64,000 nt of DNA, taken from assembly GCF_017377855.1 (NCBI RefSeq), contig NZ_JAFREP010000018.1, positions 181,922 to 245,921 on the forward strand, in the 5' to 3' direction. This DNA comes from Acanthopleuribacter pedis (GTDB lineage Bacteria > Acidobacteriota > Holophagae > Acanthopleuribacterales > Acanthopleuribacteraceae). Positions 17,501 to 26,800 of this stretch are shown here, in pieces; positions within the stretch are counted from its first letter, which is position 1, and each line of letters begins with the position of its first letter. Below the pieces are notes generated by a model. That model saw nothing but the letters and a program-made list of their open reading frames with translations, ran no database searches and had not been told where the DNA came from. The position numbers were made by a program, and so were the translations under genes.

Positions 17501-20466
17501 GGTTCGGAAAGGCTGGAGGGGTAACCCCAAGGATCTTTGCGGTAATAGGCACGGTCGGCAAAAGCGTCAGGGTTGCGATGGTAGTCGAAACGATAACCGT
17601 TCCCCAAGGGAACCGCGCCGGAACGGCCAAAGAAATTCACCTCGGTGAGCGCCAATTTGCCGGTGCCGGGCGTGCGCACGTTGGGGTAACCGGGCGCCAA
17701 GTCTTGGTCATAGGTAAAGCGCACCTCGTTCATAAAACCATCACGCCAAGCCGTATCATCCAGCCAGGCCGATAAATCACGAGCCGCGGTGGCCGACCCC
17801 GTCTGAAAAATGGCGTCATCAACCGCGGGCCCCCGTGCATACAGCCGAATCGCTTTAAGTTTGATCGAACCGTTAAAGGTTTCCATCGACGCTTCGGCAG
17901 AACCATCAGCCGATGTGGTGGAGAGGGCGGGATTGCGAATGACCAAATGACTGAATAAGCCGTGGGAACCGGGCGTTTGGGGCGGTGGCGGTAAGGGCGG
18001 CGTGGCGACGTGGAAGGTGATCCGAAAAACATCGTGGTGGCCGTAATCCCAGTTACCAAGATAGGTTAGATCGCCTTGGCCGAACATGGGCGCATTCCTC
18101 GCCCATAGGTAACCTGCCACCAAACTTTGGTCAACGGATACACCCCACTTGGCGGCAGTACCCGCGGGAAAAAGCAGAACCCGCTCAAGCGTGGCATCAG
18201 CTTGGAGGTTAAACGAACCGAGAAAGCGTTGTTGGGTCGTAGAAGGTGCATTTTGGTCAATAAAGGAAGCCGCGCTGAAAAAGTGCGGACCGGCGGTGTA
18301 CACCAGCACGTCCCGACCCGTAAAAGCACCCAGGGGATTGGGAACGGGCCGTGTAGGGTCCACAAACCCGGCTCCTGAATCCGCGGGATTGACACGGGCG
18401 GACACGTTATCCGCTCGGTCACGATCATGCTCAAACACGGCTAAGTGCGTGCGCGTTTTGGCGAGAAGCGGATGGTAAAAATCCTTGAAGCCGGTATTGC
18501 GCTGAAAATGGAAGGTGTCGTCGTAACTGTTGCGGCCGGTTAATGCGTAACTCGGTTCTTCCCCCTCGGTATCGGATTCAGAGTAGGGCGTGCGCCAATG
18601 GTAGGAAGGATTGGTTAAGGCATAGTGGAAGGTGACATAGTCGCCAAAATCCTCGGGGCCAAAATGGCCGAGTGGCGCGCGATCCACAAAGTGGGGTGAG
18701 GTCACCGCCGCCAAATACCAAGCGTAGGCATAAGGTTCGGTTTTGTGCTCCTCCCGACGCGCGCTTGAATCAAAATGATTGGCTTGTGAACTGGTCCGCT
18801 GGAAGGTTGATTCGCGCAGGTTCATCGGCCGCGCCCCCGCGGTCACCAGACCGTCGGCGTCCTGGAGCACCCCGAAATGGTACACCACGCCATCGGGATT
18901 GGTGACAATAATGCGGGCAATCCGCGCCTCGCCGTCCAACGCGTATCGGATCCGCCGACTTCGGTTGTGAACGGCATGACGCTTGTGTGCGGCGCCGTCG
19001 CCAATCGGCTGATCAACGGACATGGGAAACAAAGTATGATCGGTCAACAGGGCGGGATCGGTCAACATCACCATGTTGTCTTGCAGCGCATCCCGCGTCC
19101 GCCAGCGGCTTTCCCTAAAAAACGCGTTCAGATCGGCATCCCAGGGAATGCTGCCTTCTTCCATAAGGCGGTAGAGGTTGCGGTACGGGTAAAAATGCCA
19201 GCCGTCACCCAGGGAAACGGACGCGCTCGAATCGGAAGGCGCCAGAAAACCGCGTTGTGCATGAACCGGTTTGGCCATGCCGGTTAACCCTTGGGCGGCG
19301 ATCGAGTAACCATCGAAACTGGTTGTCACATAATCCGCCTCGTAGGCTTGGTTGGTTCGCATCGCGTCTTGTTGATCATCGTCGTCGGGGACCGGGGTGG
19401 TGCCTTTCTGGAAGTCTTGAAAATAGGTGTCCAAGGCCAAACCGACATGTTTGTAGGGCGCATCGGGGAAACGCTCGTCACGACGTTGGTAACTTGGAAA
19501 AAACCCGTGCCCATCGACACGGGACTGATACACCGCATGAAAACCGGGGTCATTCGAAGGAAGCGCTTTCACATCCTCGGCGATACGCATTTTCGCGCGC
19601 TGTTGATGCGGTGTACTTTCGCCGACCTTGTCCAGATGCAAGGCACCCCACGCTTCGTTGGCACCGGCGCGAATCACCTTGGTACGTCCCCAGCCAAAAT
19701 TGAAGGCCTTGATGCTCAAACTTACATAATCGCTATTGACGGAGGTTTGGGTTGCCAAGGCGGTTGTTTCCGTGCGGCCCGAACTGAGATGCATCGATAC
19801 GTCGCTATTGCCAAAACCCACGGTTCCCGAGCTGGAAAGGCCGACAAAGGTCCCATTCTCACCCGAATAGCGGAAACTACTGGAAACATCCCCATGCTGA
19901 CTGAGTGAAATGCCGACACCCACCCCCGAACTCTGGTGATTTAGGCCGACATCGGCGGAAAAACCGTTGCGATTATGGAAACCAAGCGTTGCATTCCCAC
20001 CGAAGGCCTTATCACCGCTACGACCGAGGGAACCACCAAAACCACCGTGGTTATCCCAATTAACCCCAATCGTCCATCCCTGGTAGCCAAAACCGACGTT
20101 GTAGCTGTACACACCTTCAAAGTGTTCTTTGGTTGTGGTCAGCGCCCCGTGGTAATCATCGGGAATAGAACGCACAAATCGAGAAACAGAGCCAGGCTGA
20201 AGGTTCCAGCCTAAACCGACCCAGCTTGCCTCTTGCCCGTGAAGCACCCCGGCCTGGTAACTAAGCGAAAGGGGGTAGCTACCACCCGGCGCACCGGGAA
20301 GGGTCATGACAGGAACCGCATAGGTGAAGTCACCATTGGCAAGATTGACCAAGTCGGAAATATCAACCGGTTCGAACTGCGTCACTTCCGGCGCGGTGGC
20401 ACCACTGGTCTGTGCCCAAACGGGCAAGATGGCGGAAAAAATCAACACAAGGCATCGCAAAACCAT
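14509..20466 (-). CDS. Secreted SpvB/RHS-like giant protein, first gene of the RHS operon
   Basis: 1985 residues from the ATG at 20466 (GGGAG nine bases upstream), which exposes a clean signal peptide (MVLRCLVLIFSAILPVWA/QTSG). The frame extends to 20565, but without a better site. After the signal comes a region like the SpvB/TcdB and RHS N-termini: VDLVNLANGDFTY-type text (here DISDLVNLANGDFTYAVPVM), then YPLSLSYQAG and WVGLGWNLQPGSVSRFVR. Next is a Gly/Ser-rich alternating beta segment (~110-240), a long beta-rich middle, and RHS-like repeats at the end (GRGRTVRYQYNADGELWRVF). There is no core 'DPxG' motif and no toxin tip; the next gene supplies both. The stop at 14509 lies 68 bases before the next start. 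I infer the two polypeptides form one secreted complex, as split SpvB/TcaC-like and RHS parts do elsewhere, but no Tc A-component is in the window. Confidence 0.85.
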   Translation of the reverse strand: MVLRCLVLIFSAILPVWAQTSGATAPEVTQFEPVDISDLVNLANGDFTYAVPVMTLPGAPGGSYPLSLSYQAGVLHGQEASWVGLGWNLQPGSVSRFVRSIPDDYHGALTTTKEHFEGVYSYNVGFGYQGWTIGVNWDNHGGFGGSLGRSGDKAFGGNATLGFHNRNGFSADVGLNHQSSGVGVGISLSQHGDVSSSFRYSGENGTFVGLSSSGTVGFGNSDVSMHLSSGRTETTALATQTSVNSDYVSLSIKAFNFGWGRTKVIRAGANEAWGALHLDKVGESTPHQQRAKMRIAEDVKALPSNDPGFHAVYQSRVDGHGFFPSYQRRDERFPDAPYKHVGLALDTYFQDFQKGTTPVPDDDDQQDAMRTNQAYEADYVTTSFDGYSIAAQGLTGMAKPVHAQRGFLAPSDSSASVSLGDGWHFYPYRNLYRLMEEGSIPWDADLNAFFRESRWRTRDALQDNMVMLTDPALLTDHTLFPMSVDQPIGDGAAHKRHAVHNRSRRIRYALDGEARIARIIVTNPDGVVYHFGVLQDADGLVTAGARPMNLRESTFQRTSSQANHFDSSARREEHKTEPYAYAWYLAAVTSPHFVDRAPLGHFGPEDFGDYVTFHYALTNPSYHWRTPYSESDTEGEEPSYALTGRNSYDDTFHFQRNTGFKDFYHPLLAKTRTHLAVFEHDRDRADNVSARVNPADSGAGFVDPTRPVPNPLGAFTGRDVLVYTAGPHFFSAASFIDQNAPSTTQQRFLGSFNLQADATLERVLLFPAGTAAKWGVSVDQSLVAGYLWARNAPMFGQGDLTYLGNWDYGHHDVFRITFHVATPPLPPPPQTPGSHGLFSHLVIRNPALSTTSADGSAEASMETFNGSIKLKAIRLYARGPAVDDAIFQTGSATAARDLSAWLDDTAWRDGFMNEVRFTYDQDLAPGYPNVRTPGTGKLALTEVNFFGRSGAVPLGNGYRFDYHRNPDAFADRAYYRKDPWGYPSSLSEPYAARVDDRNVATVSGQNVPVQALDSLASIETPVGSRLAIVYERDTYTWIQDRPALTRDQQMTFFEAGEPGKLVDYVRGETLPIRFRTSSGRPLPLETILAQLADFTWRWADNDPNVYQGHVMVLARGSSRNNCPFLNTRGECETSGTGGVRYNSNDLRFVLPVKRLEAENRWSLAIDKVSNTLGIAEHPSVREFASWIWHEIDHPRGDLVRFQVQQIPGRNQTAAGEALARVVPVATDYQDPYRLDPRQRWAVGELTGSLRVKRIQIGPSQTGSEDPDMVRSVVYDYRDPDWDADSGVIFAEPTGNIQGVGGDRRLLRGEAYPYLFMPGADVHYGTVTIQQENARFDTGKRRVRMKTAADPAVVHGTFVETVKPYQDRVALSWDGHQAHRQLLQFKNLTDGDQPWEAAPFNNVEDLVFSFDYQVRTRVVNQAGLIGRQVEALVLDTLGRPIQRTTTEYRAAYDPSLPALPVKRFYRDDAGRLAEETLAGNGAAGALNNLMPGVHAEKHFGLLIGRKDSQGKHFRVKALLQDEIWNTYRPMKSTLSYFEQLGTAGRPTSLESEVIAIDFSNGSNAITETRALSADGRTRYQYVWQIPAHEFWMSEDSAGLKNKNMLVQKGMTLSVVSHAPLRPTAERPWLSQLAQAEVAQLYANIDLWRPGLNRDQPENWLFAGSASFAPDLNGRADQVLSGLTFAPGADGYWHDSYAESSAGRWEVAYQNTAYNRFNRRVERRDRMGNFSALVFEASGRRVVASFANAKRDQVFFEDFEDYREVAGGAYPAAKANPLGYQITTLTAPDAHNLSAAAYMARYQQVYSGRGAALGPVTLNVTPAVNPADPNGPYYLSFYCRPDSGSTLNLNIPGGWEPRTVTLTAQRPASASRHITIRPMVQGWFYVKIKLNRDQLSGLTLGQAGMRLDDIAAYPAGSSPGTGAMLNHFAYDPHFQKLSASTDGRGRTVRYQYNADGELWRVFDGDGAVRQEFQVLEHRRRPATNPAP

Positions 20467-20713
20467 GAGGTTCACTCCCAGCAAATCACGGCAAGGGGCA
20501 ACCAAAAGGGCATGCCAACCTCGCTGTACCTCAAGAAAAAAATCGGCCTCCCTAAAGGAAAACAAGAAAAGCCAACGAATGAATGTTCAATTTTTATTCG
20601 AAAAGAATCGAAAAAAACACGTTCTTAAAAAAGGAAATTAAAACAAGTCACAGCGTTTTCACGCTTCAAAAAACGAACCAAACACTAGCAGAAAATTCAA
20701 ACAAAAACCAAGG

Positions 20714-20741
20714 AAAATATCCCAAGCTACTCTTTTAACAA
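20714..20741 (-). promoter_or_regulatory. Candidate sigma70-like promoter for the RHS operon
   Basis: Read on the minus strand: TTGTTA (20741-20736), a 16-base spacer, then TATTTT (20719-20714), about 250 bases before the start of the SpvB-like gene. Each box matches four of six consensus bases. The setting (AT-rich, after an upstream terminator) is right, but such matches arise by chance in AT-rich DNA. Confidence 0.3.
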
Positions 20742-20799
20742 TGGTTACCCTACAAAACCAGTCTGTTAAGACAGAGGATTTTCATCCAATTGAACGGAT

Positions 20800-20829
20800 T
20801 AAAAAGAAAGGCCCGCGCGAGGCGGGCCT
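20800..20829 (-). terminator. Rho-independent terminator of the repeat-protein gene
   Basis: Perfect 8-bp stem AGGCCCGC/GCGGGCCT (20809-20816 with 20822-20829) and a 5-base loop. On the minus strand it is followed at once by a T-rich run (TTTCTTTTT). It lies 64 bases after the stop codon of the gene ending at 20894. Confidence 0.75.
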
Positions 20830-20860
20830 AACAACAGAATCCTTTTTTTGACCGGGTCAA

Positions 20861-20880
20861 GCCCGGGCCGGAGCCCGGGC
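20861..20880. repeat. GC-rich palindrome after the repeat-protein gene
   Basis: GCCCGGGC, four bases, GCCCGGGC: a perfect 8-bp inverted repeat 13 bases beyond the stop codon. A smaller palindrome TTGACC-G-GGTCAA follows at 20848-20860. There is no adjoining T tract on the minus strand, so it may be an auxiliary hairpin in front of the terminator rather than a terminator. Confidence 0.5.
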
Positions 20881-20893
20881 AAGCCGGATCGGG

Positions 20894-23800
20894 TTAGTCC
20901 ACACAATCCTCAACACGGATGTAGAGGAAGTCCAAGACGTTGATGATGCCGTCACCGTTGGCATCTTCTTCGGTCAGCATCAGCCAGTCAGGCGCCAAGA
21001 ATGCAACGTCGCGTTCGTCGTTGCAGAGGTCGCCGTTGAGGTCGAGGAAGCTGGTGCTTTCGCCGACCAAAACCGTGACTTGCGCCGTGGCGGTATTGCT
21101 GTTGGCGTTTTCATCCACCGTGACCGAGTAGACCGTGGTCGCTTGAGGCGCGGGATCCAAGGTGACCGGATTCCCTGCTGGGAAGTCGGAAGCGTTGGTC
21201 ACATCACGCCATTGGATGGTGACGTCGTTGCTGAAGCAGGTGGGGTTCGCATCCAGTACGACGAAGTTAAGCCCTTGGGCAATCGACACGGGAACCAGAA
21301 CGTCCACATCTTGAATGGTGAGGGTGACGGTGTCGGCAAGGACACAGGAACCACTCGCCACTTCCCACTGCAACACGTACTCACCAATGAGATCGGTGGT
21401 GAAGGTTGAGGTGGGGCTGTTGGCGTCACTGAAGGAGGTTGCCGCACCGTTGGGGCCGGATTCAACCGTCCAAGTCCCGGTACCCACACCCGGCGCCGTG
21501 GCACCCAAGGTGATGGTATCGATCAGACAGGCGCTGAAGTCGGCACCCGCCTCGGCGGTCGGTGTGCTGAAGAACTGAACGTTGACCGTGTCGATCGCGG
21601 TACAGTTCACACCGTCGGTTTCTTCCCACTGAAGGACGTAGGAAACCCCGGTGGTGCCGGTGAAGGTGGTGGTGGTGGCGTTTGGCGTGGCGATCACACC
21701 GTTGCCGTCACCGGAAGTAATGCTCCAGGTACCACCGGTTCCGTTGGAAAGCGTGGCCGTCAAGGTGGCGGGATCTTGGTCGCAGACCAGTTGATCGTCG
21801 CCGGCATTGGCGGTCAAGAGCGGACGGAATTCGACATCCAGGGTATCCGAGGTATCGGGGCAGATGCCGTTGCTGATGGTCCAGGTCAGGGTGTAGGTGG
21901 CACCAATGGTACCGGTGAAGGTTGACGTGGGCGAGGTATCGTCGGAGAAGACCCCGTTCATGTCGGGACCGGTATAGGTCCACCGGCCGGATTCACCCGC
22001 GCCGGCGGCGTTGGCGGCCAGTTGCGCACTGCCGTCACAAGCACCGGTCGCACCGGATTGATCCGGGCCGGCGTTGGCGGCGGTTGGCGTATTGCCGAAG
22101 GTGAGGGAGACGGTATCCGCGGACGGCGTACAGTTCCCACTGGCGATGGTCCAGGTGAAGACGTAGGTGCCGAGGGCGTCTACGGTCACCAAGGCGCCGG
22201 GATCGTTGGCACCGTTGGGGTAGGTACCCGCGTCGGTAGTGGTGAAGACCGCGTTACCGGGACCGGTGAAGGTCCAAGTCCCGTCGCCCATGCCCGCACC
22301 GGGCGTATTGCCGGCGAGGTTGGTGCTCAGGGTGTCACAGATGGTGCGGTCATCGCCGGCGGCGGCGGTGGCGGGATCCATGTTCAACGTGATGCTCACG
22401 TCGTCTTGGTTGCCGGTGCCGCAGGAGCCGTTGAGAACGGTCCAGCGCAGGACATAGACGTAACCGCGGTTACCGGTGAAGGTTGCGGTTGGCGTGTTGG
22501 CGTCGGGCGCGAAGGATTCGCCGCCGGGGTTCGCACCCAAGTCGGCGTCAATCGGGGTCGCGCTGACGATGGTCCAGGTACCGGTACCCACGGCCGGCGT
22601 GTTGCCTGCCAGTGTGTAGCTAGCACCGCAGATTTCTTCATCGTCGCCGGCCGTAGCCAAGGTCGGTGCCGCTTCGAAGGTAATGGAAACTTCGTCGGGC
22701 AGGACACAGATCGCATTGGCGGTTTGGAAGGCCAGGGTGTAGGTTTCACCGGCACTACCGGTAAAGGTGGTGGTGAAGCCGCTGTTGGCCGGGGTCGTCT
22801 CGGTGGTACCGGGAACGCTTGTGAAGAAACCGAATTCATCGGTATTGCCGTTGGTCGCAAAAACCCAATTACCGTTGTAAGAGGGATCGCTAAGCGGATC
22901 GGGCAAACCGGCGAGGTTGACGGTACCTTGGTTGAAGTTCAAACCCCAACTGGTGATTTGACCGGTATTCCCAACGGTATCGTCGAGAATATCCAGGCGC
23001 CATTCACCGGCCAGGCTGACCCCGTCAAAGACGTCCAAACCGTTGCTGCCGCCGCGGGTCACGTTCCCGAAGGGACGCTGATAACCGGTGGCACAGCTGA
23101 CGGCCGCGGTTGCTTCATCATCGTAGATGCGCATGCCGGCGGAAGCCGCACCGCAGCTCAGGAGGTCGATCAAGACCAAGGTACGGCCTGATTCAACATG
23201 GGTCAGGGTGGCGCGCAGGTCGTCGGCGTTGGCGTGTTCAAAATTCAACATAACGTTGAGGTCGGACACGGTGCCGAAACGATCCACGGTGATGCTGTTG
23301 GAGAAGGTACTGGTACCGTCGTCGGGAATGGCGTCGGGACCCAGGGTCGCCGTCATCTTGGCGCCACCGGCGCAAACGGTTTGGTCGGAACCACCGTTGG
23401 GTGTATCCGGCGCTTCCAAGAAGTCGATGGTGATTTGGGTGCTGTCCTCACGACAAGGCGAGTTGGTCAACAACCACTGCAAGGTGTAGCTGACACCGGC
23501 GTCGCCGGTGAAGGTATCGTCACCTTGGGTGGAGGTGGTGCTGTTGGTGGAACCAAAGCGACCGTTGGTGTTGTTAATGGGATCGGTGGACACGATGGTC
23601 CAGGTGCCGGCGCCGCGTGACGGCAGCGAACCCGCAACCCCGTTGTGACCACCGTCAAGCGTCACCGAGGTGGTGCAGGATTGTTGGCTGGTTGCGGTGG
23701 CAATCGGATCTTCGACAAGCAGAATTTCTACTTGGTCGGAGGTAGAACAGACGTCTTCACGCAGTGCCCACTCGAGCAAGTAGGTAAACCCGCGGGTACC

Positions 23801-26800
23801 GGTGAAGGTTGAGTTGAAGGCGTTGACATCGCCGAAGGAGGCGTTGCCGTCACCCGTAATCACGCGCCAGGTGCCCGTCACGTTGGGGTCGGCCGGATCG
23901 TTGCCACCAAGAATGGTAGAGGCAACACACAGAAGCTGGTCGGCACCCGCGTTGGCAATGGGCAGTTCCTTAATAATGACCTCGGTCACGTCGGAAGAGA
24001 CACAGGTCGTACCGGTGAACACTTCCCAACGCAGTTCGTAGGTGGTGCCTACATTACCGGTAAAGGTCGAGGTGGGACTGCTGGGATCACTGAAGGTTTC
24101 ACCACCAAGATTGGCGGCGGGGTCGGCACTTTGAATGCTCCACACACCGATACCAACCGTCGGCGCGGTCCCGCTAAGCGGAACGGTTGCGGTCAGGCCG
24201 CCTGGAGGACAGGCGTTGGCATCGACGCCGGCGTCGGCGGTCGAGGGTGTTGGTGAAAAACGGGCGGTGATCATAGAACTGGAAGTATCACACTGGTTGG
24301 TAACACTCCAGGTCAAACCATAGTCCGTTCCGTTGGTGCCGTGGAAGGTGGCGTTGGGCAGGTTGGAGGTCAAGGTACCGGGTGTTCCGTCGAAGTAGCC
24401 GTTGCCGTCACCGGAAGTGATGGTCCAGGTACCCAAGGTCGCGTTGGCCGGTTCGACCGTTGCGTTGAGCTGGATCATGGTACCGGAACCTTCGCAGAGT
24501 TCCACACCATTGGCCATGCCCCCGAAAATAGGTTCATCGGAACCCACCGCGTCGTTGTCCGGTTGGAAACTGATATCCACCGAGTCGCTGGTCAAGGGGC
24601 AAGGATCCGAACCCGTGACTTCCCACTGCAGGGTGTAGTTTTGGCCCGAGGTACCGGTAAAAGTATCGGTTGGGTTGTTGGACGTGGTGGTACCCGGCGT
24701 CACACCGAAGTAACCACGACCGTCACCACTGGTAATGGTCCACTGACCGGTACCAAGCGCGGGCGTCGTGGCGGCCAAGGTGGTGGTTGCGTTGTTTTGG
24801 GTACGGAAGCCCAGACTCCAACCGTTCAAGGTACCGGTTTCACCAGTTTCGTTGTCGGTCACGGTCAAGGTCCACATCCCGGTTACCGCTTCGCCGTTCA
24901 GTGCCGAGAGCGCCGCTTGCGGCGCAATGAACTGAGGCAGATAAGCCACGGTGCCGGTCATGCCGCGACACATGTCGCCGGTGGCGCCGTCGCGGAAACC
25001 CAGGTTGGCGGCATTCCCCGAAACGTTACATTTGGTAGAACCGTCAAAGATTTGAACCATGGTGCCCATGGGACTGGTCAGCATGAGATCGACTTGAGAC
25101 AGTTCGGTGTGGGTGATTTGTACGAAAACATCCACGCCCAAAATGGTGGCGCCGTTGGGATAGGTACCCGCGCCGGGATCGGTCACCGTGATAACGTCCG
25201 TGGTCGTTGCATTGTCGTTGAGTGCAGTCGTACCACCGGATTGATCCATCCGGGTGGGATCGGCACACACGGCTTGGTCGGCACCGGCTTGCGCAACAAC
25301 CGTATCGACAAATTCGATGTCAACCGTATCAGTGCTGTCGGTACAAGGTGCGTTAGCGGTGGTCCAAGTCAAGGTGTAGGTTTGACCCGGGGTACCGGTA
25401 AAGGTGGTGGTCGGATCGTTGGCGTCCGCAAGCACACCCATCCCGTCGGCCGCGCCGGTAATGGTCCAGGTACCGGTCCCCACGCTTGCCGCGGTGGCGC
25501 CCAGAGTGGCATTGACCCCGCACACCGCGTTAACACCGGTTTGATCCGGTCCCGCGTTTGCCGGGGTGGGATCGTCAACCAGGGAGATGGTCACATTGGC
25601 GAAGCTGTCGGCACAAAGGCTGCCGCTTTCCACGGTGTAACGCAGACCATAGCTGGTGCCGCGCGTACCGGTGAAGGTGTCGGTGGGGTTGTTGGTGGTC
25701 AGGGTACCGGGTACACCGCCGAAGTAACCGTTGCCGTCGCCGGAAGTAATGGTCCAGACAGCGGTACGGCCGTCGGGATCGCTACCGTCCAAGGTGGCGG
25801 TATCGGAACAAACGGTTTGGTCGGTGGCCGTCGCGGTGGGCGGTGGCGCGCCGAAGAACACCTGGACATCATCGGTACTCGGCGGGCAAGGGCCGCTGTC
25901 CGGCGTGATGGTCCAACGCAGTTGATAGGTGGTGTTCAGGTCACCGGAGAACGAGGTGGTGGGACTGGTCGCATCATTAAAAGAAAATGCCGCGCCACCA
26001 GGGCTCGACGAGGTAACAGACCACAACCCGGTTTCGCCGGCGCCGGGCGCATTCGCGGTCATCGCGATAATCAAGGCGCCGCCTTCCGGTGGACAGAAGA
26101 CTTTTTGTGAACCCGCTTCTGCAACCGTGGGTTCGCTGTTGAAGGTCACCACGACATCATCGCTGGAAAGCGGGCAAACCCCGTTGGTCAGGGTCCAACG
26201 CAAGGTGTAGCTTGCGCCCTGGGTTCCATTGAAGGTGTCCGCTTCGTTGGTCGAAGAAGTGGTTCCCGGCGTGCTGCCGAAGTAACCATTGCCGTCGCCG
26301 GAGACAATCGACCAAGAACCGGTCACATCCAAACCGGAAGCCGCGTTGGCAGCCAGGGTTGCGGAAGAACCACAGATATCTTGATCCGCACCGGCCGCCG
26401 CGACCGGGGAATCGTAGAAGGTAATGCTTACCGTATCGGTATCTTGACAGGTCCCGTTGGTTTCTTCCCACTGAAGCACGTAGGTGGTGTCAACGGTACC
26501 GGTGAAGTTACTGGTCGGCGAGGAAGGCGTGGTAATGGTGCCACCCGCACCGGAGACGATGCTCCAGGTGCCACCGGAGCCCGTGGAAAGGGATGCACCG
26601 AGCGTGGTGGAGGTGCCACATACATTTTGATCAGCCCCCGCGGCGGGCGCCAAATCTTCTAACAGTTCAATCACCACATCATCCGAGGAGATGGGGCAGA
26701 CACCGTTGGTGATGGTCCAACGCAGGGTGTAGGTCACGCCTTTGGTCCCCGTGAAGGTGGTGGTTGGCGAAGTCGCGTCGGCAAAGGAACCACCCACGCC

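Larger units (their letters stand above)
20467..20893 (-). other. AT-rich intergenic region upstream of the RHS operon
   Basis: 427 bases without a gene. The half next to the RHS operon is strikingly A/T-rich and holds a candidate promoter (20714-20741). The other half holds the terminator of the repeat-protein gene and a second GC palindrome. Short frames here are not convincing. Confidence 0.6.

Noticed and set aside
20861..20880. GC palindrome as the main terminator
   Set aside because: No T tract after it on the minus strand; the stem at 20809-20829 has one.
24341..26110. Long plus-strand open frame of 589 codons opposite the repeat-protein gene
   Set aside because: Antisense shadow of a repetitive GC-rich gene; Gly/Val/Arg/Thr-rich composition without domains. 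The same applies to 22022-23191 and 27131-28432.
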